Assembly (NCBI GenBank): GCA_963971575.1
Contig: OZ020624.1
Coordinates: 625,001-689,000 of the forward strand
Direction of reading: 5' to 3'
Source: Liopterus haemorrhoidalis
Lineage: Eukaryota > Arthropoda > Insecta > Coleoptera > Dytiscidae
Length of the DNA: 64,000 nucleotides
Position numbers and translations under genes: made by a program. Shown here one piece after another: positions 40,801 through 52,654 of this stretch (position 1 is the stretch's first letter; every line of letters starts with the position of its first letter). Below the pieces are notes generated by a model that was not told where the DNA came from, did not search any database, and saw only the letters and a program-made list of their open reading frames with translations.

Positions 40801-43800
40801 TGGTCCGCGAAAGTTTTCGTATTAGACCGGGAGCTTATGACATTTTTGGTCTCCGATTTCATAAAGCATGCCTTTTGGAGGAGAGAATATTTACCCTGTG
40901 ACAACAAAAAAGGGATGGTACTAAACCCCTGCACGCTTTCCGGTCATAGGGAAAATTGCATTTCCACTTGCACAAAATTTTTGCGTTTTTCTCTGATTTA
41001 ATATTGCTTGCCCTTTTGTCAAAAGAAAGTTATAACAAATTTAAAGTCTTTTAATTATAGGCATGCTGTATGAAAACGCGGAAAATCATATTTTTTTATT
41101 ACAAGATCACATGACCGTTTGAGCCCTTTGGGACCCTCCGAATCGCATGCATATATTTAAAAGACTTTAAATTTGTTATAACTTTCTTTTGACAAAAGGG
41201 CAAGCAATATTAAATCAGAGAAAAGGACAAAAATTTTGTGTTTAAGTGGAAATGCAATTTTCCCTATGACCGGAAAGCGTGCAGGGGTTTAGTACCATCC
41301 CTTTTTTGTTGTCACAGGGTAAATATTCACTCCTCCAAAAGGCATGCTGTATGAAATCGGAGACCAAAAACTGTCATGAACTCCCGGTCTATATGTGTTT
41401 TTGCAGTTTTTTTTTGTTATTTTTTATGCACATTTTGTAAATAATTTATATTTTGTTTATTTTCTGTAAACTTTGTGATTTTCTACAAATAAAATAAATG
41501 TATTTAGTAGCACATTTTATATATTTGTTTTCTTGCAAAAAATGAACCAACAATTATTATTAGTGGTCCGCGTTAGAAAATTATATATTTTACTGGTCCG
41601 CGGTGCGCTTTTGGTTGAGAAACACTGATTTAAAGCATATGGTTCAATGGGAGAGAACTATAGCAATCAAATTTCCATTTTTGAATAGAGCCATATCATT
41701 TGTTCACAGACAAAGTTAGAAATAGAGAAAGAGATACAATTTGTTTCACTTGACACGCCTGTCTTCCATCTAGTGGTGGGAGTTCTAAAGCGCGCGCGCG
41801 TATACAAAGGGACATACGTTGAAGTTACCATAATATAATATAACAAAAAAAAACTATGAACGTACGTTACAGTAAAAAGCAGAAATACGTTCTGGACATC
41901 TTACATAAAACTGTGTGAAATAGATATACATTTCTTTATCGGTTCTCAATCGATCAATCTGTCAAGTAAAATCTCTACTATACTTTATTATTTTTTAATT
42001 TAATAGTTACAAATAAATAAGATTTATAACCATAGATTTATCTCTTTTAAAATGCACATAACATGTGCGATTTTTTTACATTTCTGTCCCTTACTCCGTA
42101 AGTGATTTTTGGAATATCTACTCCCCCGTTCATCAATTGGATTTTTTAATATTACCCCCCGGTCAACAATTGAATCGACGAGCGTTGCTGTATTATTTTT
42201 CCCCCCAATACGCCATAGTATCTGTTTTGATAAGTGTGTCCCATTTTTGATAATCTTACCTTCTCCTTCGAGCTCTTCCTCATCACCTTCGGGCATTTCT
42301 TCCTCATCATCATCTTCCTCTCCCTCCGCACCTTCCTCCTCCTCTTCTTCTAATTCCTCACCTTCTGAACCCGCTCCGTTTTCTTCTTTCCTCGCCTTTT
42401 TCACTTCATCTGCTTTGTCCTGCACAAAAATAAAACACCTCCATCAATAAACATGTTTAATAAAATAAATTTTGAATGAAACATTAAATATTTTTCTAAA
42501 TATATGAGGGGGTCAAATCCAAAGTCAAATTTTATTTTTTTAACCTTTATTCTAATTAAAAATATATATTTTCTTGGCAGGTAAATATTCGATTTTTATT
42601 GCTTTAATATCTCAATTGTTATATACACAATTGTTTGTTTATACTATATTTTAATTTAATTATTTTATTTAGCTATTAATTTTAATACGTTGGACACACA
42701 AAATATATATAAAGTGATACATTCATTTAAAATAAAATCTCTTTCTTTGGTTTAGGCGGAACTAGATTTTCATTTCGTTACTTTTACAGATTAAGTGAGG
42801 CTTTTGATAATTTTGTTTAGCAAAAGCCCACTACAAATAATAAAAGAAGAGCTCATGACAACTTACAAAAATGAAAATTCCAGTTAATTCCGCCTAAACG
42901 TTTGGAATAGCCTATTTTTTAATGTACATAATTTTTTTTTGTTCTAAACAATTTTTGTCATGTACGTTTTTAGCATTCGAAACGGATAGGTATATGCTGT
43001 TTACTCTTGTGACGATAAACTAGATTTAGTTGTTTTGGTTACTTTTGTAGTGTATTACAGACTTTAAATGTTATTTAAAAATATTCCTTACGCTGTAAAA
43101 CCGACTTTACATTTGATGGTTATGATCATTATAATTAAGATATCATTTTTCATTATGACATGTCAAATGTATCGACTTTTTAAGAAAGTGACATTTTTAC
43201 TTTGTTCTTACAAAAGTGAACAGCATATATGTATTTCAGAAAAAATAAAATATAAATATGGAGTGTATTATCGACGCAATACTAAAAAAAAAAAAAAAAC
43301 TGGTCACCAGAGAACCGACAGTCACCACTAAGTAAACAAATATTTTTCCCGCGTATATGAAAGTTTTGAACATTGCAAATAAAATATCAAAATTTTACTC
43401 TTCCATTGGAAAAATGTTTTGTTTTTACATGAAATATTCTTGATATTAATTTATGTCCAAATTATTAAATTAAATAGCCTTTTGTTTGCTTGTTGCGTCG
43501 TTAAAAAAAAGTGTTGAAATACATTGACTTACTGAAATATGTCCTTTATCTATAAATGCAATGACCTCATTTTCAAAACAAATAAAAATAAATGCAAGTA
43601 TTTTCGTTTATCCATTTTTGACGGAATTTTTTAGTTAGTAACTCTGAATAACGTATTATTTTTAACAAATAAATAATAGATTTTCAAATCTAATAACTTT
43701 TAATGAGTAAATTAAGCTTTAGATCATTATTAAAGAGAATCCTACTTCAAGCGTTAAAAAAAAAGAAATTTATAGAGGCTATTCCACACGTTTAGGCGGA

Positions 43801-45754
43801 ACTAAATGGGAATTTCCTTCTTTTAGGTTGTCACGAGAAGGGACTTTGCTTGGGTTATTTCATTTTTCACGTTGATATGTGAAAATTTAAAATTTCAACA
43901 ATGAAACCATGGAAACGAATGAGATTTATTAAAAATGTTAATACATTTTCACTTTGAAGACAAAAAAATAAATAAATAAGAAATTTTTTATTAAGAATGA
44001 TAAAAAATGCAATGAAAAGGACATTTTATAATGACAATCTAGAATTTTCAATGCGAGTATGATTTACAAAGCTTAAACAAAATGACAAAAAAAAACCAAA
44101 TTAATAGATAAAAATTACTAGATTTCAAAATCTAGTTCCGCCTAAACGTTTGGAATCGTCTATATTTTTCCCGCGATGTATTTTTTTCGAACTTTTCCTA
44201 CATGCCGGTAAAAGAGTTCTAGAAGCATACCAATTTTCAGGTCTGTTTGGTGACAATTTCTATCAAACACATATTAATAATAAGATTTTTCTTTATTAGC
44301 ATACCTACAAAACCCTACAAATTTACCAATTAGTTAAAATGAAGTCTTAAATATTGTAAAATAATAAGATAATGATTAAAATAAGTACTGAAATGGATGT
44401 TAATCTCAAACGCGTCGAAAACCGTTGGAGAAACAAAACTAATGATTTGATAAACCATTCCAGCACGTTACGGTGCCCTGTTAGAGGGTAAAACCTGGTA
44501 AACTGTTATTGGTTACTCCTACTTTATTTCCCCTACAGCTAGAAAGTGGTGGGGTATTATACAAACGGGGGGGAAAAGAAAAGAACTATGCGTTTCAACA
44601 CAAATGACAGAGATAGATGATTACGTTACCCTTCTTCAAATATTCTGTAAAATATTATTTAACGAGTAAAATTCCCACTATTTTGCTTCAAACAACAAAA
44701 AAAAAACAGGGATGAAAATAACTACGTTACAAAATTTTCGGGTCACACAAAAATTAAGATAAGATAAGTGCTTAGATACTCAAAGATGTAAGCAGATCTA
44801 ATGAATATTCAACTGCTTGAAAATGTCGGCAAAAATAGTAAATATGTTCATTACGCCGCAATTGTACTATATATAAACATAATAACAAATAAAGCACCTA
44901 CAGCCAAATTTTTAAATAACAAGGTTATGTGCAAGTGATATAAAAAAAAATGATGCATCCTTTCCCGCCAAAACTCTCTGTTATCACAAGAAAAAATCTA
45001 GAAAAATAACACGGAATATGCATCTAAAAACAACTTTTCTTTTTAATTACAGCGTGATAATTAACTGATTATTTAATTAAGTTAGAAAGAACAGTGTTTG
45101 ATGAATTTAAAATGCTGCGTACAAAGATTATAGAAAATATAAAAATGAAAATAATTAATATATCAAAGAGTCTCTATACAGGGAGAGAATCAAAATGCTA
45201 TCGATTTAGAAAGACCGCCATGTTCAAACATCAAGGTTAAGCTAGCCTCTTCAAGGGACGCCATGATAGTATGGCGGGACGCTATCCACCATATTAGCTC
45301 TATATTTATATATACTAAAATATATAAAATACAACTTAATATCAAGTTAAATATCTCTCTTATGATAGGTTATCATGATTCAAAGGCTTAACTAACGATT
45401 GTTTGAAATATTCAAGCGAATAACAACAGTAAACTTGTTGTTTGGAATTACTCACATGGCAACTGTAAGCAAAACTCGAATAACAGTATATATAAAAACG
45501 ATGTTTTGTTGTTTAAAACATAAATTAAATGTTGCTAGGTGAAAGATAATTATAGAAATATGAAAAGTTTAATTGTATAACGCATCATGCTCATGTAATA
45601 CGAAAGCGTCATGTCTAACATCATGTGTTATTGGTTTTTAACTTACCTCTGCCGGCCTTTTCGTTCCCTTGATTTCGCACTTGGCATCCCCTGAAGCTTT
45701 ATCGTTGTCGGCAATTTTCTCCACCGCAACTTCGTTGTTTTCCTTGGAACTCAT
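37872..45754 (-). CDS. prothymosin-alpha-like acidic nuclear protein (complete, 3 exons)
   Basis: Exons on the minus strand: 45647-45754, 42260-42419 and 37872-37933. Phases 0 and 1 close to 109 aa; human prothymosin alpha is about 111 aa. The start is MSSKENNEVAVEKIADNDK. Residues 32-52 (KRPAEDKADEVKKARK within them) look like a bipartite nuclear localisation signal. From about residue 53 to the end nearly all residues are Glu, Asp or Gly (EGEELEEEEEEG, EEDDDEEEMPEGDEEELEGEG, then EDVEGEGEV...EEEEDA). Family members bind histones and act in chromatin and cell survival. Compared with the vertebrate protein, the basic signal precedes rather than follows the acidic tract. Acidic tracts evolve easily, so orthology is less sure than the exon model. 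Introns are long and repeat-filled. Confidence 0.8.
38040..38345. repeat. minisatellite (~37-bp unit) inside a transposon relic
   Basis: Five or so units of GCTCTTCACTTGGATTTGG followed by GAGGTGAGGACCTTTTTTTT at about 38130-38325, bordered by 'GTCCCGC' strings like those in the element at 23320. The apparent open frames on both strands are a by-product of the repeat. The same unit appears in pieces at 18410-18505, 20535-20600, 23355-23405 and 24437-24520. Confidence 0.85.
39258..39316 (+). other. orphan terminal-exon candidate
   Basis: A strong acceptor (CTCTTCCTTTCTTTTCAG) precedes CGGGTAAAATTG. In one frame it reads GKIVIGDDRDAKIGNAPF then stop. The entry phase would match the kinase tail exon ending at 36415, so it could be an alternative last exon, but the whole may be chance. 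Family not recognised. Confidence 0.25.
39420..39823. mobile_element. MITE family D, copy 2
   Basis: Ends TCTGTTCCAAACGGTTAAGCGGAACTA and TAGTTCCGCTTAACCGTTTGGAACAGA are perfect or nearly perfect inverted repeats. The interior matches the 8373 copy closely. Located in intron 2 of the prothymosin-like gene. Confidence 0.88.
40476..40729. mobile_element. hAT MITE (254 bp)
   Basis: Ends TAGTGTTTCCC and GGGAAACACTG are flanked by GATTAGTG and AATTAGTG, an 8-bp duplication with one change. No coding capacity. A partial copy lies at 35625. Confidence 0.85.
40785..41629. mobile_element. hAT element hosting foldback F copy 2
   Basis: Outer ends CAGTGTTTCTCAAC and GTTGAGAAACACTG sit between perfect 8-bp duplications (ATTTAAAG). 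'TGGTCCGCG' lies just inside both ends. The foldback at 40823-41392 is inserted near the left end, between TA pairs, and makes up most of its length. Confidence 0.9.
42740..42912. repeat. short D-family variant, copy 2
   Basis: TTTGGTTTAGGCGGAACTAG faces AATTCCGCCTAAACGTTTGGAATAG. The short centre contains GCTTTTGATAATTTTGTTTAG. Confidence 0.75.
43777..44160. mobile_element. MITE family D, copy 3
   Basis: Ends GGCTATTCCACACGTTTAGGCGGAACTA and TAGTTCCGCCTAAACGTTTGGAATCGTC. It is directly followed (44161-44330) by a diverged family B tail ending CCTACAAAACCCTACA. Confidence 0.85.
44331..45646. other. intron 1 of the prothymosin-like gene, no other gene seen
   Basis: AT-rich. A small hairpin, GGACGCCATGATAGTATGGCGGGACG, sits at about 45258-45283. 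No exon with splice support on either strand. Confidence 0.5.
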
Positions 45755-46519
45755 TTTGATAAGATATTTGGATTTGAAAAAATACTTCTTCGAAGTTTAC
45801 TCCACGACAACCGAACACACAACTGACCGGCAAGCTAAAGCCTTTGTTCAAAAATGAAGATGGCGCTTCTCCGGCAAAAACGTTCTCTGATTGGTTGACC
45901 AACCGGCATTAACTTATCAACCACTATAATAAGAAATAATATATTAAATTAATATAGCAAACATTGTTTTATATTATTAATATATAAACATTATATACGG
46001 TTAATCATTTAATTTTATATTAAATTTTATTTTTCATATAGGAGGGGTTCGAGAGTACAAAGACCCTATTTTAACATCTGCGGTGAAGATTAAAAGTTTA
46101 GTTTCCCAATTTCACCACTAGAGAGCCTATGACGTCAAAGAATTGAAACAATTTTACAAAATTTATCCAAAACAAACTAAGTTATAAATACGTCTTCCCC
46201 CTAATTATCGATAATTATTATTATAAATTTTATATCTTACAACCCTCCCAGTATTCGAAAGTTTTAAAAAATAAATCAAAAACTTGGGATGATAATATTA
46301 TTTCCGATTAATTTTGTTCATGTTATTCAAATTTATGATTTCAATTCTGGTTTATTTTATAATTTTCGAGGATGAGATGTTTCAATAAAATGAATAAATA
46401 AAACTGCGCATGTTATTTGAAAGGCATGAAGTTATCGGCAGGTGCCTAGCTTTTAAACTTATTTGTTGCTAATTTCATTCGGCCTTTTCCCCCTCCTGTA
46501 TCCAATCGTAAATGTCAAT
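45755..46519. promoter_or_regulatory. divergent promoter, prothymosin-like / RPL36A
   Basis: Start codons are 765 bp apart on opposite strands. An inverted CCAAT box (CTGATTGGTTG, 45887-45897) lies about 135 bp upstream of the prothymosin-like start. Next to RPL36A, CCTTTTCCCCCTCC (46483-46496) looks like the 5' terminal oligopyrimidine tract that places ribosomal-protein mRNAs under TOR-dependent translation control. Confidence 0.6.
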
Positions 46520-47087
46520 ATGGTGAGTTCTTAAGAAAATTAAACGAGAAATCTATTATCATCTTCATTAATTTAAGTTAAAACATATAATTTTGTTATA
46601 AAAATGGTAAAACTTTATATTTTATAAATTAATTTAGAATTATTTTTGTGATTATACTTACCAATAACCTAAAATAATGAAACATAAAATTTTGACATTT
46701 ATTTTCATGTGTTCTAGGTGAACGTTCCGAAACAACGTCGTACTTTTTGCAAAAAATGCAAAGTACACAAATTACATAAAGTAACACAATACAAGAAGTC
46801 AAAAGAACGTCATGCTTCCCAGGGTAGAAGACGTTATGACAGAAAACAACAAGGATTTGGTGGACAAACTAAACCAATCTTCAGAAAGAAGGTAAGATAA
46901 TTTATTGTCATTTTAAGTGTACAGTGCTAAGTGTTATTTATTATTTCAGGCGAAGACCACTAAGAAAATTGTGCTTCGTATGGAATGTACCGAATGCAAG
47001 TTCCGTAAACAAATTCCGTTGAAGAGATGTAAACATTTCGAACTTGGTGGTGACAAGAAACGCAAGGGTCAAATGATTCAGTTTTAA
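46520..47087 (+). CDS. RPL36A: 60S ribosomal protein eL42 (RPL36A), complete, 3 exons
   Basis: Component of the large ribosomal subunit near the E site. Exons 46520-46522 (the ATG alone), 46718-46891 and 46950-47087 give 104 aa; family members are about 104-106. Diagnostic strings: [27 protein letters not shown] in part, [13 protein letters not shown], and the second zinc pair ECTECK...[10 protein letters not shown], ending KGQMIQF. Four Cys zinc ligands are present (CKKC and CTEC, with the later Cys). Splitting straight after ATG is common in ribosomal protein genes. AATAAA lies at 47130-47135. Its 3' end faces WASHC3, only 134 bp away. Confidence 0.97.
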
Positions 47088-47221
47088 ATAATTTTGTTAT
47101 AATGTAAGCTGTATTATTTGACTTAATTTAATAAATACATTTGTATTTAACATTATTCGAGTGCATTTATTTAAACACAAACTGATTGTAAAAAATATTT
47201 ATTTTCTATAAAATATTACAA

Positions 47222-47953
47222 TTATTCTGTAACAATTGATACACTATCAAAACCTGGTATAACATTATTTGGATTGCTGTAAAGATTATACAAAAAAAAA
47301 AGCATTAAAGATAAATTCATATTAAATAAAATTGTAACTTACTCTAAGATCGTTGGGTCTAAACCCTCCGTTTCCATTTTGAGTTTAACAGCTGCGATAG
47401 GAACACCAAACTGAACCATTTTAAAAAATCTAGAAAATCGCGAATCTTCACTAGCTTTAGGTCCCGTAACATCACTTTCAACGACACTGTCAGTTTGTTC
47501 AATATCTACTTCCGGTAAGTCTAAATTTTTAGTATCGTCATTCTCAACGATAGGTTTATTTAAATTTATTTGTTCACTTTTATTATCTAACCATGGAACA
47601 GATGAAAGCTAAAAATTTTATTAATCAAATTCACTTTTATTTTTTTTAATTAAATCCATTAACTTACTTGTGATTCTAATATTAATAATGAAGCTTCAAT
47701 ATTTTGAAGTTTATATTCGAATTCCATCATACGCGTTTCGCAGTTATCCGCAAAATTATTTAGAAAAGACACTGTTCTCATTATAAAATGGTTAATAAAT
47801 GCAATTGTTCTTTTTTGGTGAATAGGTGGAACCTATATGCAAGTTTTTTTTATGAACAATATAGAAAAATAAAAAGCAATATTATATTTAAATAAAGCTT
47901 ACCTGTCGAAAGTCCACATTTGGATCTACTACAGGTAATTCATCGGTTTCCAT
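47222..47953 (-). CDS. WASHC3: WASH complex subunit 3 (CCDC53-like), complete, 4 exons
   Basis: Small coiled-coil subunit of the WASH complex, which drives Arp2/3 actin assembly on endosomes. Exons on the minus strand: 47903-47953, 47668-47832, 47343-47608 and 47222-47276. Phases 0, 0 and 2 close to 178 aa; human is about 194. Family blocks: IHQKRTIAFINHFIMRTVSFLN, a coiled-coil stretch around residues 40-70 (EFEYKLQNIEASLLILESQLSS in part), and later RFFKMVQFGVPIAAVKLKM and EGLDPTIL. The central linker is acidic and variable, as in relatives. Convergent with RPL36A. Confidence 0.93.
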
Positions 47954-48445
47954 TGTTGAGCTGTTTGTTTGGATAAGTTAACAATCATACATTATATGTC
48001 AAAATTTTGGACGCCATTTTGTATTCATCTGACGTTTTTATAAAAAATTTATAATGCGCAAACTCGAAGTCTGTGGAAAATTTTAAATTCGATTTTTCTG
48101 TGGATTGTTCATTAATTAAATTAACATTTTCTTTGTTAATCCTGCTTCGTTTTTTTAGTTTACTTTTAACTACAAAAAAATCTTTAATAAACTGACTGAA
48201 CCAAATTGGTAAAATAAAATGAAATCACATTAAAATGCTTTTACTCTACAGAAATTATTTAAATCTTTTCCGTGTCTAGGTTAATTTAATTATAACTTTT
48301 CGAATCTTATAAGCCGTTTGCACAAATTAAAGACTAATAGTCTATCTCACTATTACAACATGTTTCAGATCGCTGTCGTAAAACGAGGCATTTACCTTTT
48401 CAAGATTTCGTAGGTAAAATCAGGAAACCCTCATTTGTTCTGTAT
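47954..48445. other. upstream region of WASHC3, no gene seen
   Basis: AT-rich, with the presumed WASHC3 promoter nearest 47954. No open frame with splice support. Confidence 0.45.
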
Positions 48446-48676
48446 CAGTGGTTTCCAAACCTTAGGTCGCGAGCTAAAGTTGGGTCGCAAAGGATTTTTT
48501 TTTTTACTTGTCAGGTTTCTCGAAATTTTTAATTTTTGCTGGTCAGGTTTCTTGGAATAATTTTTTTTTGTTTGTCAGCTTTCATGGAATTCTTGTTTTT
48601 TGCTAAAAAGGTTTTTTTGAAATCTTTTTTTTTTCTCAGTAAGGGCTCTGCGGAGCACAGGTTGGGAACCGCTGAT
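48446..48676. mobile_element. hAT-like MITE
   Basis: CAGTGGTTTCCAAACCT at the left faces AGGTTGGGAACCGCTG at the right. The interior repeats GTCAGGTTTCTC-type strings. No clear 8-bp duplication. Confidence 0.65.
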
Positions 48677-48689
48677 ATAGATGATAGAT

Positions 48690-49965
48690 AAAACGTAAGT
48701 ATTAGTTTATAAAGAATTAAAAAAAGGGGCAGGCTAACATTTCATCGGTTCTGAGCCTTTTTGTGGACTGTCTTTTTTTTGCCGAAAATGTCAAAATTTT
48801 AGACCGTAACTAAAAACTGACCATATATTTGTGATCTAAGGCTAAAAATATATAAGTATACCAATTTTCGAACAAAAATAATTTTAAAAAAATTCTTCCA
48901 AAATTTGGATTTTTGGTCAAAAATTTTTTGACTCTGATTTTAGCCAAAATATAGTTTTATGCTAATTTTGGGGTGAGGATTATGAAAAAAATATTTAAAA
49001 AATTCATGCTTTCCTAGTTTTTGAGTTAGAGCTGATTTAGGTCAGTTTTTTGCCTATAAGTCCAAAACTTTTGCCCAAACTTCAAAATGGACCAAATTTT
49101 CTTGATCTCTGACCAAAAATGCATATTTGTACCGATTTTCAATAAAATTGGAGACAAAAATTTTTTACTTCAAAATGACGATTTTTTTTAAGGTCTACTT
49201 ACGATTTTTTCAATTTTTGGCCATTTTCAAGGGTTTTGGATTACTGCCCCTACAAAACTTAATAATATGTTTATTTAAGCCCAATTTTTTTCTTAGACTA
49301 AACAGTGTAGTAGAATTTTAAAATTTCAAGCCGTATATTTACATCCCTTACCATTTTTTTGTTAGCAATATTCAAAATTTTCAAAAAAAAATTTAAAAAA
49401 ATGAAAAAACCTCAAAAAAATTTTTTGTTTCAAAATCTGGTTACAAGTAAATTAGGACCTCAAGATTTCAAAAATTTCAACCGCAGGTCTTTATTGCATT
49501 TCGTTTTTGAGATATATCCATGCGAAGATGAATATTTCTATAAATCACGCCATATTAAAATTTGTCATAAATTCAAAATACGCAAAACGTGTAAGGCTTC
49601 AAATTTTTTCTAGACTTAATAAACTACGAGGAATCCAAAAATTCTAGCGTCAGGTTGTTTTCGCTAACCGTTTTTGTGTTATGATTTTTTTAAACTCACA
49701 ATTTTCACAAATTATGTAAATTATGCCATAAAAAAAATTGACACAATCTCATAACGCATTAAACGATTAAAGCCCCAATTTTTTTCTAGACTAAATAAAC
49801 TACAAGGAATCCAAAAATTTCAACCGCTGGTCGCTATCTCTAACCATTTTTGAGTTGTGATTTTTTTTATTTTACAATTTTTACAAATAACGTAAATGAT
49901 GCCATTCAAAAAATTTTCATTATCTCAAAACGTTTTAAACGATTAAAGCCCCAAGTTTTCTCCAG
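48690..49965. repeat. degenerate satellite-like block
   Basis: Loosely repeating phrases: TTTTTCTAGACT(T)AATAAACTAC, AGGAATCCAAAAATT, 'CGTTTTAAACGATTAAAGCCCC', over 49600-49960, and similar older copies upstream. In style and wording it resembles the arrays at 28405 and 60700. No gene. Confidence 0.6.
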
Positions 49966-50923
49966 ACCAGTGGTTCCCAACCTTTTTTACTTGCGAAGCC
50001 CTTTTTGAATCAATTTCTATGACGGGGCGCCTAGGCCTACCCTGTCTTATAAATTAATGGTGTTTAGAAGTAATGTTACGGGGGAGGGGGTAGATTTTTT
50101 AGTAAATATAAATTCACTTTTCTCTTTCACAGCTCACATATTGATAGATTTTTATAAAATGAAGCAAATAATCAAAATACACGCAGATTATTCAAAAATG
50201 CATCTCGCCGATCACATTCCAGCTAGTCATAGAGTCATAAACCGGCTAGAGCAGTAGCGAATTAAATTGCTTGGGGGCCCTGGGCGGTAAAATTAAAATG
50301 CGCCCTCTATTATTTTAAATAGAATGGAAATATTTGTATATAGACTTCGGTAGGCCCCGGGCGGCCGTCTAGAGCGTGAAATTTGTCAGGCATATACAGT
50401 TTTTTGACCCACATATGAATAAAACACATCGCCCGAATAATATAATGAATAATGCCCGAAGAAATAATTTGGAATGTTTAATTTTTTTTGCCGAAATCAA
50501 GTGATGGATTTCAATATTTTTCTTATCGTCCCCCCCCCCCCCCCATAAGGGAAAATCCTGACCACTGCTTGAAATACAGTTATAATTATACCAAGCTAAA
50601 GCGACACTTATTTAGAAATTACTTACCTAAAGCTAGTAGTTTGCTTATCTATTTAACAGGGTCTGTAAGATCAATATTTAATTATTATTTGTGAAAGTAG
50701 GTAAAATAAATTGGCATTAACATTAAAAATATATTAAGAGTAAGACCCGAAAAGAGCAATTTAATTTCTCTACACCAGTGGTATTCAACCTATGTTCCGC
50801 GGAACCCTGTGGTTCCGCAATTTTAATTTAATGGTTTTATTCCGTTTTATTTAATGATTCTTTGCTTGGATAGAATGATTTTGAAAATTGAATAACCTTA
50901 AATCTGAGGATGTTACAAATTTC
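49966..50923. repeat. fragments of several hAT-like elements
   Basis: CCAGTGGTTCCCAACCTTTTT at about 49968, GGGCCCTGGGCGGTAAAA at 50275, a C-homopolymer at 50530 and CCAGTGGTATTCAACCTATGTTCCGCGG at 50775. These are single ends without partners. No gene seen. Confidence 0.55.
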
Positions 50924-51640
50924 TTAAGGGGGGGGGTCTGATAACCACATTTTAAGCATATTTTTATCAAATCTATGGTTAAATTTATTCATTTTCAAAC
51001 TAAGTACATATATAAAGTATGTTTTGAAGAAGATACAAAAAAATTTTGAAGGCAAAATATGGCGAAATGAGCCAGCTGTGGCAAATCTTCTCAGACTCCG
51101 GGAAAAAAATTATATTTTGCGGTGACCAGCATAACTCGTCACTGGATCATCTGAAATCAAAAATCCAAAAAGATTTTGTTAGTTTATGAGTTTGCCGAGG
51201 TAACGACGTTGAGTTTTTATTTTTAAAATGATTTTTCAGTTTTTAGTGTTACTTAGAAGACAAAAAAAAAAATAATTCCCCCTAAAAATGAGTATATTTG
51301 TGATTGTTAAATAAAAAAAAAAAACATGAAAAAAAAATATCTCAACGTCGTTACCTCGGCAAACTCATAAACAAAATATTTTTGGATTTTTGATTTCAGA
51401 TGATCCAGTGACGAGTTATGCTGGTCACCGCAAAATCTAATTTTTTTCCCGGAGTATGACAAGATTTGCCACAGCTGGTTCATTTCGCCATATTTTGCCT
51501 TCAAAATTTATTTGTATCTTCTTCAAAACATACTTTATATATGTACTTAGTTTGCAAATTAATAAATTTAACCATAGATTTGAAAAAAAAATCACAAAAA
51601 TATGTTTAAAATTTGGTTATCAGACCCCCCCCCCTTAATC
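50924..51640. repeat. large foldback repeat (~300-bp arms)
   Basis: 50924-51224 is the reverse complement of about 51330-51640. Shared strings include GGGGGTCTGATAACC, CAGCTGTGGCAAATCTT, GGTGACCAGCATAACTCG and GCCGAGGTAACGACGTTGAG. The spacer of about 100 bp is A-rich. Frames within it are not coding. Confidence 0.9.
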
Positions 51641-52654
51641 ACCATTTTCGTCATCAGTAGGTCATATTTATTCCAAAACAACTAATTTTACTCGACAAAA
51701 ATTTCAAACTTGTTGAGTAGTGATTACTACCGGATATTTGCCGGCCTTAGCAACTCTGTCGCCCTAGGCGACCTGGATAACAATAGGTGTTAATTTTGCG
51801 TAAGAAATTTGTACTCTGGTGTGTTAAACCTACCTTTAAATCAGATTTATTATGGTGCCTAGGTATTTGAAAGATCACATCGCTTAGTCTTCCCTGTACA
51901 ATTAGGATTCTTGTTATGTTATGTTATTAAAATAATTTCTATATTTCTGAAACAAATTTCTTTATAAAAATGTTATAATATTTACAACAAAAAAGTTTTT
52001 GAAACTTCATACAAAAATATAATACATTACTAATGTATTTACATTATTCAAAACATTAACAATTCATATTAAAAAAATATCATGTCTATTCATAAAAATA
52101 TGTATAAAGAACGACTGCCGTTTCATGTGCAACTGATGATCAGTCCTAATGGACACTGTTACATAGCTCAATCTTACAAAAAAAAATTAATAATAAAATA
52201 ACCAATAGTTTCCCAACTCCTTCATGGGGTGTAGGATACAGAAGTTAAGTTTCTATACCAACGACAGTAAATGACAATCAATCGGTTAGCTTTTTTTATT
52301 AGTTATTTGTGGCCTGTTGCTAAAAAACGAGATACTGTCGGGCTATTTTAAGCTGGCCGGTTTAGCACAGTACTGCGTAGAGTGCTACAGTATTACGAGT
52401 GAGTGAGACATAAGTTGTGCCACCCAAATACAGTCGGAAAATAATTGATTCACTTTTTAACATACGAGGGCTTCCTAATTTGTTCTGAAAATTCATTCAT
52501 AGTACTGCTGTGGAATTAATTGGAAAATAATAAATAAAACTAACATCATAAAAATGTAATTTTTTAAATGAGCTAAAAGATATTTTAATTCGGAAACAAT
52601 AATTAAAAACATTCCTTTATTAAAATTTCATAGCAACATTCTAAAAAATCAGCT

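Noticed and set aside
42109..42450. Ser-rich plus-strand frame opposite the prothymosin-like exon
   Set aside because: It is the antisense shadow of the Glu/Asp codons. The minus strand has matching splice sites and phase.
50488..50694. Plus-strand 68-codon frame with a proline run
   Set aside because: The proline run comes from a C-homopolymer. The region consists of hAT fragments and no splicing context is seen.
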